Assembly: GCF_025133575.1 (NCBI RefSeq)
Contig: NZ_CP104011.1
Span: 5,588,965-5,652,964, forward strand
DNA: 64,000 nucleotides
Direction: 5' to 3'
Origin: Pseudomonas sp. GCEP-101
GTDB lineage: Bacteria; Pseudomonadota; Gammaproteobacteria; Pseudomonadales; Pseudomonadaceae
Below are positions 48,698 to 56,944 of the stretch, piece after piece. Within the stretch, counting starts at the first letter, position 1; every line of letters starts with the position of its first letter. Made by a program: the position numbers and the translations under genes. The notes beneath the pieces were generated by a model, which saw only the letters and a program-made list of their open reading frames with translations, was not told the DNA's origin and made no database searches.

Positions 48698-49669
48698 TCA
48701 GTTGCTCGCCACGTCCGGCTGCCACACCGGCACCGCGCGGGCATCCACCGGCTTGGGCAGCAGGCCTTCGGCGAAGAAGGCGTCGGCGATGCGCTGCTGC
48801 TCGTCGAGGCCGTCGGCGCGCACCGGCTGCACGTCGTAGCTGCGGCGGGCGTTGGCCTGCTCGACGGTGGCGACGTCCAGGTTGCCCCACAGCGGGCCGA
48901 GTACCTTGGCGGCGTCGGTCGGGTGTTCCTTCACCCAGCGGCCGGTTTTCTGCAGCTGCGCGAAGACCTGCTTGAGCACCTCCGGGTGCGCCTTGGCGTA
49001 GGCGGTGGAGGCCAGGTAATAACGCTGGTAGCTGGCCAGGCCTTTCCCGTCGGCGAGCACGCGGGCGTTCTGCTGGCGCTGGGCGCTGGCGACGTACGGG
49101 TCCCAGGTCACCCAGGCATCGACCTTGTGGTTCTCGAAGGCGGCGCGGCCGTCGGCGGGCGTCAGGTACGCCGGCTGGATATCGGAAAACTTCAGCCCGG
49201 CCTTCTGCAGCGCGGCGATCAGCAGGTAGTGGCTGCCGGCGGCCTTGGTCACGGCCACGCGCTTGCCCTTGAGGTCGGCCAGCGACTTCAGCGGCGAATC
49301 CTGCGGGACGAGGATCGACTGCGCCGTGGGCGACGGGGTTTCGCGGGCGAAGTAGGTCAGTTGCGCGCCGGCGGCCTGGGCGAACACCGGGACGGTATCG
49401 GCGACGTCGGCGGACAGGTCGACGTTGCCCACGTTGAGCGATTCCAGCAGCGGCAGGCCGCTGGGGAATTCATGCCAGGTGACCTTGATGCCCTGCTTGC
49501 CCAGCTCGCGCTCCAGGCTGCCCTGCGCCTTGACGACGGTGAGCAGCGTGGAGGATTTCTGGAAGCCGATGCGCAGGGTCTCTTCGGCCTGCGCGGTCAG
49601 GGCACCGAACAAGGCGACGGAGGCGCTCAGGCCAATGGCGAAACGGCGCAGGAACAGGGGGCGGGACAT
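48698..49669 (-). CDS. Sulfonate-type ABC substrate-binding protein (SsuA-like)
   Basis: This 323-residue protein has a signal peptide (LRRFAIGLSASVALFGALTA, then QAE). The mature part opens ETLRIGFQKSSTLLTVVKAQ and has TWHEFPSGLPLLESLNVGNV, then GSHYLLIAALQKAGLKFSD: the SsuA/NMT1 sulfonate-binding pattern. It binds aliphatic sulfonates in the periplasm for a SsuBC-type permease. No permease or ATPase is adjacent; the one at 35-38 kb is the nearest of the same class. AT-rich sequence (49779-49805) upstream is its probable promoter. It is 246 bp from the second binding-protein gene. Confidence 0.88.
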   Translation of the reverse strand: MSRPLFLRRFAIGLSASVALFGALTAQAEETLRIGFQKSSTLLTVVKAQGSLERELGKQGIKVTWHEFPSGLPLLESLNVGNVDLSADVADTVPVFAQAAGAQLTYFARETPSPTAQSILVPQDSPLKSLADLKGKRVAVTKAAGSHYLLIAALQKAGLKFSDIQPAYLTPADGRAAFENHKVDAWVTWDPYVASAQRQQNARVLADGKGLASYQRYYLASTAYAKAHPEVLKQVFAQLQKTGRWVKEHPTDAAKVLGPLWGNLDVATVEQANARRSYDVQPVRADGLDEQQRIADAFFAEGLLPKPVDARAVPVWQPDVASN

Positions 49670-49915
49670 GGATACGGCTCCTCGGAGACGGAGTGGCCGC
49701 TCGCTGAGCGAGGGCGGACCACAGGACTGGTCAGGTAAGGCGAGATGACTCCGGTGGTCCGGTCGACTGAGGTTACAGCTATAAAAAACAACGAATAAAT
49801 AATTTCTGGTTCTTAACTAATGCCGGCGTCGGCAGCGCCCGGCCAGCATGCAACCCGCGGCAGGAGGGGCCATGCCCCCTGCGCGCGGGTCGCTGATGGC
49901 GGGTGAATTCGCCCG
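49670..49915 (-). promoter_or_regulatory. AT-rich promoter region of the SsuA-like gene
   Basis: Within this otherwise G+C-rich gap, 49779-49805 is strongly AT-rich (ATAAAAAACAACGAATAAAT then AATTTC), on the minus strand a run of T-rich elements. Many Pseudomonas sulfur-starvation promoters bound by CysB have such tracts, so CysB control is plausible but not shown. Confidence 0.4.
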
Positions 49916-50860
49916 TTAGTGGAAGGAGCCGGCGAACGAGGTGTCGATCACGCTGGAGGTATCGAAGGCCTTGGGCAGTGCCCCGGTCTGCAGGAGGAAG
50001 TCGGCGGTGCTTTGGTAATCGGCGGCCGCCTTGGGGTCCACCGGGCCGACGCTCATCGCCGCCTGGCCGATCCAGTGACGCGAGACGGACTGGTCGAGGT
50101 TGGCCTTTTTCGCCCAGATGTCCGCGTACTGCTCCTTGTGCGCCTCGACCCAGGCACGGGCCTTCTGCAGGCGGCCGAGGAAGTCGGCGATCTGCGCGCG
50201 CTTGGGCTCGATGGAGTCGGCGTTGGCGGCGATGCTCGACAGCCCCGGCATCAGGTTGCGGGCGGTAAGGATCGGGCGCGCGCCGGAGAACACGATCTGC
50301 TGCGAGATATACGGCTCCCACACCGGGAAGGCGTCGATGCTGCCCCGCGGCAACGCGGCGGCGGCGTCGATGGGCATCAGCTTGACGAACTCCACGTAGT
50401 CGCTGGGCAGGCCGGCCTTTTCCAGCGCGCGCAGGGTCAGCTGCTGGCTCCAGGCGCCAGGCCAGTAGGCGACCTTCTTGCCCTTGAGGTCGGCGATGGT
50501 CTTCACCGGCGAGTCCTTGGGCACCAGCAGCGCGATGGTATCGGGGTTCTGCCGGGAGATGCCGATGAGCTTCACCGGCGCGCCCTTGGCGGCGAGGAAG
50601 ATGAACCCCGAGTCACCGAGAAAACCCAGGTCCAGCGCGCCGGCCTGCAGGCCCTCGGCCACCGGCGCGGCGGACTGGAAGTGCTTCCAGTCGACGGTAT
50701 AGGGCGCGCCTTCGAGCACGCCGGACGCCTCCATCGAGGCACGCACGTTGTAGTAGTTCTGGTCGCCCACCCGCAGGGTCGGCAGGTCGGCGGCCTGGGC
50801 CAGCGGCGCGCCCAGGATCAGCGCGGCGATCGTGGCGCGCAGGCGTTGCTTCAGGTTCAT
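49916..50860 (-). CDS. Sulfonate/nitrate-type ABC substrate-binding protein
   Basis: This 314-residue protein has a Sec signal peptide (KQRLRATIAALILGAPLAQA). The mature part, LRVGDQNYYNVRASMEASGV then WKHFQSAAPVAEGLQAGALD, follows the NMT1/SsuA fold but differs from the neighbouring SsuA-like protein, so a different sulfonate or sulfone ligand is likely. DAFPVWEPYISQQIVFSGAR is the family's C-lobe motif. It starts 11 bp after the SsuD-like monooxygenase stop, so the two are cotranscribed. A binding protein paired to a monooxygenase but lacking permease/ATPase suggests sharing with another transporter. Confidence 0.88.
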   Translation of the reverse strand: MNLKQRLRATIAALILGAPLAQAADLPTLRVGDQNYYNVRASMEASGVLEGAPYTVDWKHFQSAAPVAEGLQAGALDLGFLGDSGFIFLAAKGAPVKLIGISRQNPDTIALLVPKDSPVKTIADLKGKKVAYWPGAWSQQLTLRALEKAGLPSDYVEFVKLMPIDAAAALPRGSIDAFPVWEPYISQQIVFSGARPILTARNLMPGLSSIAANADSIEPKRAQIADFLGRLQKARAWVEAHKEQYADIWAKKANLDQSVSRHWIGQAAMSVGPVDPKAAADYQSTADFLLQTGALPKAFDTSSVIDTSFAGSFH

Positions 50861-50871
50861 CGAAAGGCTCC

Positions 50872-51960
50872 TCAGCCGGCGCGCCGCAGTTGCGGCAGGC
50901 GGGCGATCTGTTCATGGATGGCGGGAATCAGGCCCTGGCCGTAGCGCACGGCATCGCCGAGCGGGTCGAAGCCACGGATCAGGAAGGTGGAAACGCCCAG
51001 GCGGTAGTACTCGCCCAGCGCGGCGGCGACCTGTTCGGGCGTGCCGACAAGGGCGGTGGAGTTCCAGCGCGCGCCGGTGAGGCGGGCCACGCCGGTCCAC
51101 AGGCGGGTGTCGAGCACGTCGCCCTGCTGGGCAGCGGCCAGCAGGCGCTGGGAGCCGACGTTCTCCGGCTGGTGGTCGTTGAGCGGCAGGCCCAGGCGCG
51201 TGCGGTTCTCGCGCACCTGTTCGAGGATGTCGGCGGCGCGCTTCCAGGCCGCCTCTTCGGTGTCCGCGACGATGGGCCGGAAGGACACCGAGAAGCGCGG
51301 GTCGCGCCCCTGCGCCTGGGCGGCGGCGCGCACACGGCGGATGTGCCCGTCGACGGCCGCCAGCGGCTCGCCCCAGAGCATGTAGGTGTCGGCGTGCCGC
51401 GCGGCGACCTCGATGGCGGCGTCCGAAGAGCCGCTGAAGTAGATCGGGATGTGCGGCTTCTGCCGTGGGCGCACCGCGGGCGAGGCGCCCTGGAAGCGGT
51501 AGAACTCGCCGCTGAAATCCACCGGGGACTCGGCGGTCCAGATCTGCCGCAGGGCCTGCAGGTATTCGTCGGTGCGGGCGTAGCGGCGGTCGTGGTCGAG
51601 GTAGTCGCCGTCGCGCGCCAGGTCTTCGTCGTTGCCACCGCTGACCACGTTGAGGGCCAGGCGGCCATCACTGAACTGGTCGAGGGTGGCGAGCTGGCGG
51701 GCGGCCAGCGGCGGTGCGATCACGCCCGGCCGGTAGGCCAGCAGGATGCCCAGCCGGCTCGTAGCGGCGGCGACGAAGGAGCTGACCACCGCGCCCTCGG
51801 CGGCATTGCTGAAATAGCCCACCAGCACGCGGTCGAAGCCGGCGTCCTCATGGGCCTGGGCGAACCGCCGGACGAACCCGGCATCCACCGCCTCCCCCAA
51901 CGGCTGATCCACCTCGGAACTCGGGGTGGCGGTGATCATGCCGAGAATTTCCACGCTCAC
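50872..51960 (-). CDS. FMN-dependent monooxygenase, SsuD-like (alkanesulfonate/sulfone type)
   Basis: This 362-residue LLM-class flavoenzyme starts at GTG (MSVEILGMITATPSSEVDQP), with GAGGG 7 bases upstream; further upstream codons are not family sequence. The luciferase-like barrel has DAGFDRVLVGYFSNAAEGAV, then LAARQLATLDQFSDGRLALN and VSGGNDEDLARDGDYLDHDR, matching SsuD-like members. It uses FMNH2 and O2 to cleave C-S bonds and release sulfite. A flavin reductase (SsuE) is not encoded nearby. It is the first gene of an operon with the binding protein 11 bp downstream. In P. aeruginosa a comparable gene is adjacent to the PA2601/PA2602 block. Confidence 0.9.
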   Translation of the reverse strand: MSVEILGMITATPSSEVDQPLGEAVDAGFVRRFAQAHEDAGFDRVLVGYFSNAAEGAVVSSFVAAATSRLGILLAYRPGVIAPPLAARQLATLDQFSDGRLALNVVSGGNDEDLARDGDYLDHDRRYARTDEYLQALRQIWTAESPVDFSGEFYRFQGASPAVRPRQKPHIPIYFSGSSDAAIEVAARHADTYMLWGEPLAAVDGHIRRVRAAAQAQGRDPRFSVSFRPIVADTEEAAWKRAADILEQVRENRTRLGLPLNDHQPENVGSQRLLAAAQQGDVLDTRLWTGVARLTGARWNSTALVGTPEQVAAALGEYYRLGVSTFLIRGFDPLGDAVRYGQGLIPAIHEQIARLPQLRRAG

Positions 51961-52149
51961 TGTGTTGCCCTCGCCTGGCCGCGGCATCGCACCGGCGGCT
52001 TGCGTTATAAGAAAAACGCCCTGTGTGGCGTCGTTCTTAGAAGCTATAGGCAAGTTCTTCATGATGGAAATTCATTTTTGTCATATCCTAATATGCTAAT
52101 TGCGCATATTTTGATGCCACCAACTTGCGCGCCGAGTTTTTCGCTGTTT
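51961..52149 (-). promoter_or_regulatory. AT-rich promoter region of the SsuD-like operon
   Basis: The sequence from about 52009 to 52122 contains GTTATAAGAAAAACG and a run of A+T (TGGAAATTCATTTTTGTCAT, CCTAATATGCTAATTGCG) in contrast to the G+C-rich flanks. It lies before the GTG start and probably holds the promoter and a CysB-type or LysR-type site; the regulator is not shown. Confidence 0.4.
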
Positions 52150-52241
52150 GTAGGAGCGAGCTTGCTCGCGAACGGGGCCGCGACGACACCATCCGGGTGA
52201 ACCAGCGAGCGAACGGAGTTCGCGAGCAAGCTCGCTCCTAC
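52150..52241. repeat. REP-type inverted repeat (24-bp perfect arms)
   Basis: Arms at 52150-52173 and 52218-52241 are perfect reverse complements (core TAGGAGCGAGCTTGCTCGCG and its complement). This is the common Pseudomonas 'GAGCGAGCTTGCTCGC' extragenic palindrome type, arranged here as a pair facing each other. Confidence 0.85.
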
Positions 52242-52275
52242 AAGCCCAACCCGCGGCGTCACCTGACCGCAGACC

Positions 52276-52362
52276 GTAGGGCGCATAACGCACCAGCGTT
52301 ATCCGCCACAGGAAATCGGCGGATAACCCGTTCCGGGCTATGCGCCCTACGTGCGGATCGCC
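52276..52362 (+). repeat. Dispersed repeat, copy 1 of a pair
   Basis: GTAGGGCGCATAACGCACCA, then GCGTTATCCGCC and ATCGGCGGATAACCCGTTCC, ends CTACGTGCGGATCGCC. It is an imperfect palindrome and matches copy 2 at 52488 at nearly every position, with small differences such as CTATGCGCCC versus TTATCCGCCC. Confidence 0.85.
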
Positions 52363-52414
52363 ACGTCTTTCACCTTGGCGTAGGAGCAACTGTCTTCGGT
52401 CCGTGCCTGTGTTT

Positions 52415-52450
52415 CCCTCTCCCTAACCCTCTCCCTGAAGGGAGAGGGGA
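52415..52450. repeat. Short palindromic repeat (CCCTCTCCCT type)
   Basis: CCCTCTCCCTAACCCTCTCC then CTGAAGGGAGAGGGGA: the last part is an inverted repeat (CCCTCTCCCT / AGGGAGAGGG). This motif is a frequent extragenic palindrome in pseudomonads and xanthomonads. Confidence 0.75.
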
Positions 52451-52487
52451 CTGGATCGGTGCCGGCTGAAACTGTGGCGTCAGCCCC

Positions 52488-52575
52488 GTAGGGCGCATAA
52501 CGCACCAGCGTTATCCGCCACAAGGCAATCGGCGGATAACCCGTTCCGGGTTATCCGCCCTACGTGCGGATCGCC
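52488..52575 (+). repeat. Dispersed repeat, copy 2 of a pair
   Basis: It repeats copy 1: GTAGGGCGCATAACGCACCA, GCGTTATCCGCCACAAGGCA, GGCGGATAACCCGTTCCGGG and CTACGTGCGGATCGCC. A third, diverged copy begins at about 52793 (GTCGGGCGCACAACGCGCCC) and runs to the end of the LysR gene. Confidence 0.85.
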
Positions 52576-52592
52576 GCGCCCTTCTCCTTGGC

Positions 52593-52663
52593 GTAGGAGC
52601 GGACTTTGTCCGCGATGGGTTCGCATCGCGCCGGACACCCTCGCGGACGGAGTCCGCTCCTGC
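52593..52663. repeat. REP-type inverted repeat (GGAGCGGAC variant)
   Basis: GTAGGAGCGGACTTTGTCCG then CGA (52593-52615) pairs with TCGCGGACGGAGTCCGCTCC then TGC (52641-52663) in opposite orientation. It is a sequence variant of the repeat at 52150. Confidence 0.8.
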
Positions 52664-52684
52664 ACACCTGCACGCGCCTAAGGG

Positions 52685-52731
52685 GCTTTTCGTAGGACCG
52701 AGGGGGACGCCTAGTCCTTGCTCGCGAACAG
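52685..52731 (+). repeat. Dispersed repeat with inverted copy at 63401
   Basis: GCTTTTCGTAGGACCGAGGG, GGACGCCTAGTCCTTGCTCG and CGAACAG match the reverse complement of 63401-63445 with two one-base differences in length. The two copies bracket about 10.7 kb. Confidence 0.8.
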
Positions 52732-52843
52732 GGCCGCCACGGCGCATCCGGCCACACACCGAGCGCGGGCGGTTCGCGAGGATCGTCGCGGCGTCGGGCG
52801 CACAACGCGCCCAGCATTATCCGCCGCGAGGTGATGGGCGGAT

Positions 52844-53740
52844 TCAGGCCGGCGAAATATCCAGCCCGCTGGCCACCGCCGCGCCGAACAGCTGCGCCGG
52901 GGTTTCCAGGTTGCCGAGCAGGCGCGGGCGCACCAGCCAGAGCTGGATCAGCGGCTGGAAGTCCTCCAGCTGCAACACCCGCAACTGCTCGCGATAACGG
53001 CTGCGCCCCAGGGCCGGCGCGGGCACCAGGCCCAGGCCGCGGCCCTCCGCCACCAGCCCGAGCTGCAGTTCGCTGCCGAAGGTTTCCAGGTTCAGTTGCA
53101 GCCCCAGGCCCTGGTCGGCCAGGGCGCGCTGCAGGCCGGCGCGAAACCCGCACCCGTCCGGGTTGAGCACCCAGCCCTGCTGGTAGCAATCGAGCAGGCG
53201 GCGGGCCTGCACGTCGCTGTCTTTCGCCGCCACCACGCACAGTTCGATGCGGCCCAGCGGCGTGGCGCCCAGGTCATCGGGGAACACCTTGCTCGGCGGG
53301 AACAGCACCACCGCCGCGTCCAGCTCGGCATTCTCCAGCCGCGCCAGCAGGTGGCTGCCCCAACCGCTGCTGACCTGCGCGCGCAGCTCCGGGTACTCCT
53401 CGGCCAGGCGGCGCAGGGCGTCGAGCAGCACGACTTCGCCGATGCTCTGCGGCACGCCCAGGCGCAGCACGCCGCTGGGGGCGCTGTCGCTGGCCACCAG
53501 CTCGCGCAGGCCGTCCACCTCGCGCAGCACCCGCAGGCACTGCTCGAACACCCGGCGCCCGGCGGCGGTGGGCTTGAGCGGCTTGGTGTTGCGGTCGAGC
53601 AATTCCACCGCCAGGGACTCCTCCAGGCTCTGCACCCGGCGGGTGATGGCCGACTGCGTCAAGCCGAGGCTTTCGGCGGCCTGGCTGAGGGAGGCGTTGC
53701 GGATCACGGCGACGAAGGCGTCGATGTCATCGATCTTCAT
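52844..53740 (-). CDS. LysR family regulator of the 3-mercaptopropionate dioxygenase unit
   Basis: This 298-residue protein opens MKIDDIDAFVAVIRNASLSQ. Winged helix-turn-helix: AAESLGLTQSAITRRVQSLE, then LLDRNTKPLKPTAAGRRV. The effector domain follows (VLRLGVPQSIGEVVLLDALR). It is divergent from the dioxygenase gene across 114 bp, the same layout as PA2601/PA2602 in P. aeruginosa, so it probably regulates the dioxygenase-rhodanese pair. Its 3' end abuts a dispersed-repeat tract. Confidence 0.92.
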   Translation of the reverse strand: MKIDDIDAFVAVIRNASLSQAAESLGLTQSAITRRVQSLEESLAVELLDRNTKPLKPTAAGRRVFEQCLRVLREVDGLRELVASDSAPSGVLRLGVPQSIGEVVLLDALRRLAEEYPELRAQVSSGWGSHLLARLENAELDAAVVLFPPSKVFPDDLGATPLGRIELCVVAAKDSDVQARRLLDCYQQGWVLNPDGCGFRAGLQRALADQGLGLQLNLETFGSELQLGLVAEGRGLGLVPAPALGRSRYREQLRVLQLEDFQPLIQLWLVRPRLLGNLETPAQLFGAAVASGLDISPA

Positions 53741-53854
53741 GAAACGGGCACCAATTGCATTTCTCGCATATTAGCTTAGATTCAAAATGCATTTCAGGAA
53801 TAAAAAACCGTTTGATACCGTAGCGCCAAACCCGACCGGAGTGAATCTTTGCGC
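53741..53854. promoter_or_regulatory. Divergent promoter region, LysR / dioxygenase
   Basis: This 114-bp AT-rich gap contains two similar words, TTGCATTTCTCGCAT (53756-53770) and AATGCATTTCAGG (53784-53796), plus TATTAGCTTAGATTC. LysR sites with T-N11-A spacing could lie here. The binding site is not experimentally known. Confidence 0.45.
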
Positions 53855-54460
53855 ATGCCAGCCCCTCTGCGCCTCGACCGCCTGCGCCAGTTCATCGGCG
53901 ACCTCGCGGCCCTCATCGACAGCCAACCCGACGAAGCCGCGCTGCTCGCCCAGGCGACCCCGCTGCTGGCCGACCTGGTGCGCCACGACGACTGGCTGCC
54001 CGAGGACTACGCCCGTCCCGATCCGCAGCGCTACCAGCAATACCTGCTGCACGCCGACTCGCGGCAGCGCTTTTCCGTGGTCAGCTTCGTCTGGGGCCCG
54101 GGCCAGCGCACGCCGGTGCACGACCACCGCGTCTGGGGCCTGATCGGCATGCTGCGCGGCGCCGAGTATTCGCAGCCCTTCGCCTTCGCCGCGGACGGCA
54201 GCCTGCAGGCGGCCGGCGAGGCGCATCGCCTGGAGCCGGGCGAGGTGGAAGCGGTATCGCCGTGCATCGGCGACATCCATCAGGTGAGCAATGCCTTCAG
54301 CGACCGCGCCTCCATCAGCATCCACGTCTACGGCGCCAACATCGGCGCGGTGCGACGTGCCGTATTCAGCGCCGACGGTGAAGAGAAACCCTTCATCTCC
54401 GGCTATTCCAACAGCCAGTTGCCCAATATCTGGGACCTGTCGAAAGAGAACCCCGCATGA
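53855..54460 (+). CDS. 3-Mercaptopropionate dioxygenase (cysteine dioxygenase family)
   Basis: This 201-residue cupin enzyme oxidises 3-mercaptopropionate (and cysteine weakly) to the sulfinate. The ATG start gives the same numbering as the characterised P. aeruginosa enzyme PA2602: iron ligands His89 and His91 in VHDHRVWG and His142 in DIHQVSN. A Ser-His-Tyr relay is in SISIHVYG. The family's Cys-Tyr crosslink Cys is absent, as expected for the 3-mercaptopropionate type. A TTG at 53849 is closer to GGAG but less likely by this comparison. It overlaps the rhodanese gene by 4 bp. The LysR is divergent. Confidence 0.92.
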   Translation: MPAPLRLDRLRQFIGDLAALIDSQPDEAALLAQATPLLADLVRHDDWLPEDYARPDPQRYQQYLLHADSRQRFSVVSFVWGPGQRTPVHDHRVWGLIGMLRGAEYSQPFAFAADGSLQAAGEAHRLEPGEVEAVSPCIGDIHQVSNAFSDRASISIHVYGANIGAVRRAVFSADGEEKPFISGYSNSQLPNIWDLSKENPA

Positions 54461-56040
54461 GTCAGATCACCCGCCGCTCCTTCCACGACATCCGCGCCGC
54501 CCTCCTCGCCCGCCAGGAATTGGCGCTGCTGGATGTGCGCGAGGAAGACCCGTTCGCCCAGGAGCACCCGCTGTTCGCCGCCAACATCCCGCTGTCCAAG
54601 CTGGAGCTGGAGGTCTACGCCCGCGTGCCGCGCCGCGACACGCCGATCACCGTCTATGACGATGGCGAGGGCCTGGCTGAGGTCGCCGCGCAACGCCTGC
54701 TCGCCCTGGGCTACAGCAACGTCGCCCTGCTCGAAGGCGGCCTCGCCGGCTGGCGCGCGGCCGGCGGCGAGCTGTTCAAGGACGTCAACGTGCCGAGCAA
54801 ATCCTTCGGCGAGCTGGTGGAAGCCGAGCGCCACACGCCGTCGCTCGCGGCGGAGGAAGTGAAAGCGCTGCTCGACCAGCAGGCCGACGTGGTGGTGCTG
54901 GACGCCCGCCGCTTCGACGAATACCAGACCATGAGCATCCCCGGCGGCATCAGCGTGCCGGGCGCCGAACTGGTGCTACGCGTGGCCGAACTGGCGCCGG
55001 ACCCGGCCACCCGCGTCATCGTCAACTGCGCCGGGCGTACCCGCAGCATCATCGGCACGCAGTCGCTGGTGAATGCCGGCATCCCCAACCCGGTCTCGGC
55101 GCTGCGTAACGGCACCATCGGCTGGACCCTCGCCGGGCAACAGCTGGAGCATGGCCAGGCGCGGCGCTTCGCCGAGGTGTCGGCCGACACCCGCCAGGCC
55201 GCCGCCCTGCGCGCCCGTGCCGTGGCCGACCGGGCGCAGGTGGCGCGCATCGACCGCGCCGGCCTGCGCCAGTGGCAGGCCGACGCCGCCCGCACCACCT
55301 ACCTGTTCGACGTGCGCACCCCGGAGGAGTACGAAGCCGGCCACCTGCCGGGCTCGCGCTCCACCCCCGGCGGCCAGCTGGTGCAGGAAACCGACCACGT
55401 CGCCAGCGTGCGCGGTGCGCGCCTGGTGCTGGTGGACGACGATGGCGTGCGCGCCAACATGAGCGCCTCCTGGCTCGCGCAGATGGGTTGGGAAGTGGCG
55501 GTGCTCGACGGCGCAGGAGCTGCCGATTTCAGCGAGACAGGCGCCTGGAGCGCCCCGCTGCCGGCGAAGCCGCAGGCCGAGACCATCACCCCGCAGACCC
55601 TGGCCGACTGGCTGCGGGCGCCGGGCACCGCCGTGCTCGACTTCACCGCCAGCGCCAACTACGTGAAGCGCCACATCCCCGGCGCCGCCTGGGCCCTGCG
55701 CAGCCAACTGCGCCAGGCACTGGCCACGCTGGGTGACGCCGACCGCTACGTGCTCACCTGCGGTACCAGCCTGCTGGCGCGCTTCGCGGTGCCGGACGTG
55801 GCGGCGCTGACCGACAAGCCGGTGTTCCTGCTCGAGGGCGGCACCAGCGCCTGGGTGGCCGCCGGCCAGCCGACCGAGGAAGGCGAAAGCCTGCTGGCGG
55901 CGCCGCGCATCGACCGCTACCGCCGCCCCTACGAAGGCACCGACAACCCGCGCGAGGCCATGCAGGGCTACCTCGACTGGGAGTTCGGCCTGGTGGAGCA
56001 ACTGGGCCGCGACGGCACCCACGGTTTCTACGTGATCTGA
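54457..56040 (+). CDS. Four-domain rhodanese (thiosulfate sulfurtransferase-like) protein
   Basis: This 527-residue protein contains four rhodanese repeats of about 110-130 residues. Domain 2 has the catalytic Cys191 in VNCAGRTRS and domain 4 has Cys435 in LTCGTSLLARF. Domains 1 and 3 have Asp in that position (VYDDGEGLA, LVDDDGVRA), so they are probably inactive structural repeats. It transfers sulfane sulfur between donors and thiols or cyanide. Coupled translation with the dioxygenase (ATGA) suggests it handles persulfides or thiosulfate formed during thiol breakdown. The comparable P. aeruginosa gene is PA2603. It has no signal peptide, so it is cytosolic. Confidence 0.92.
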   Translation: MSQITRRSFHDIRAALLARQELALLDVREEDPFAQEHPLFAANIPLSKLELEVYARVPRRDTPITVYDDGEGLAEVAAQRLLALGYSNVALLEGGLAGWRAAGGELFKDVNVPSKSFGELVEAERHTPSLAAEEVKALLDQQADVVVLDARRFDEYQTMSIPGGISVPGAELVLRVAELAPDPATRVIVNCAGRTRSIIGTQSLVNAGIPNPVSALRNGTIGWTLAGQQLEHGQARRFAEVSADTRQAAALRARAVADRAQVARIDRAGLRQWQADAARTTYLFDVRTPEEYEAGHLPGSRSTPGGQLVQETDHVASVRGARLVLVDDDGVRANMSASWLAQMGWEVAVLDGAGAADFSETGAWSAPLPAKPQAETITPQTLADWLRAPGTAVLDFTASANYVKRHIPGAAWALRSQLRQALATLGDADRYVLTCGTSLLARFAVPDVAALTDKPVFLLEGGTSAWVAAGQPTEEGESLLAAPRIDRYRRPYEGTDNPREAMQGYLDWEFGLVEQLGRDGTHGFYVI

Positions 56041-56049
56041 TGCGCCAGC

Positions 56050-56079
56050 GCTCGCCTGCCCGTTCGCGGGCGGGCGAGC
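56050..56079. terminator. Hairpin between convergent rhodanese and hydrolase genes
   Basis: GCTCGCCTGCCCG-TTCG-CGGGCGGGCGAGC is a 13-bp stem with one G-T pair and a stable UUCG loop, placed between stops at 56040 and 56099. It can act on both strands. No T-tract is seen. Confidence 0.7.
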
Positions 56080-56098
56080 CAGACAGTCGCCCTTCGCC

Positions 56099-56944
56099 TC
56101 AGCTCGCCAGCAACTCGCGCAGGTGCCGGTTGATGGCCTGGGGCTTTTCCAGCATCAGCTGGTGACCGCAGCTCTCCAGCACCTCGAACTGCGAATTGGG
56201 CAGCCGCTCGTGCAGCGCCCGGGCGCGCTCGGCCGGCGTCAGGCCGTCGCTGTCGCCGGAGACGATCCGCACCGGCAGCAGCAGGCGCTCCAGTTCCCCC
56301 TCCGGCAGCCAGGACGCCTGGCTGACCAGCGCCTTGAACACGTCCAGGCGGTTGTGGCGCGTCAGGCGCTCCTCGTAGTCCACCAGCTCCGGGTCGGCGT
56401 CCGCGTGCCAGGCGCGCTCGCGAAAGCCCTTCGCCAGGACCGGCCGCAGCCACTCCAGCAGCCACGCCGGCAGCGACAGCAGCCCGCCGCGTCCCAGCGG
56501 CCGCGCGAGCTGGGTGCCCAGCAGCAGCGCCGCGTCGATCAGTTGCCCCTGCCCTTCGGCCTGCAGCCGGAGCAGGCTGCTGATGCTCAGCCCGGTGCCG
56601 AACGAATGCGCGGCGAGGATGTTGCGCTCGCCGGCATGGCGCCGCAGCACCGCCACCTGGTCGGCCACCAGTTCGTCCCAGGCGTAGTCCGCCGCGCGCC
56701 GGGGCTTGTCGCTGGCGCCGTGGCCCAGCAGGTCCCAGGCCACCAGGCTGTAGCCGGCGGCCTGCAGTTCGCGCCACTGCTCGCGCCACTGGTCCTTGTT
56801 GCCGCCACCGCCGTGGGCGAAGAACACCACGGTGTGCGGGTGGCTGTGCCCCTGGCTGTACGCCAGGCTGATGCGCCGGCCGGGGCGGATTTCGATCGGC
56901 TCGCCGCGTACGCGGGGCAATTCCTGGGTCCAGTGTTCAGCCAT
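56099..56944 (-). CDS. Alpha/beta hydrolase
   Basis: This 281-residue enzyme starts at MAEHWTQELPRVRGEPIEIR; the longer frame upstream lies inside the monooxygenase gene. The oxyanion-hole region is FFAHGGGGNKDQWREQWREL, the nucleophile elbow is Ser in AAHSFGTGLS, the acid is Asp in RIVSGDSDGLTPAE, and the catalytic His in LESCGHQLMLEKP. It probably hydrolyses an ester, thioester or lactone. It is the last gene of the six-gene operon and overlaps the monooxygenase by 8 bp. The substrate is likely the product of the preceding monooxygenase, but this is inference. Confidence 0.9.
   Translation of the reverse strand: MAEHWTQELPRVRGEPIEIRPGRRISLAYSQGHSHPHTVVFFAHGGGGNKDQWREQWRELQAAGYSLVAWDLLGHGASDKPRRAADYAWDELVADQVAVLRRHAGERNILAAHSFGTGLSISSLLRLQAEGQGQLIDAALLLGTQLARPLGRGGLLSLPAWLLEWLRPVLAKGFRERAWHADADPELVDYEERLTRHNRLDVFKALVSQASWLPEGELERLLLPVRIVSGDSDGLTPAERARALHERLPNSQFEVLESCGHQLMLEKPQAINRHLRELLAS

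Noticed and set aside
52150..52850. CRISPR-like array
   Set aside because: The repeats are palindromic, of several types, in both orientations, and unequally spaced with no unique spacers; no cas gene is near.
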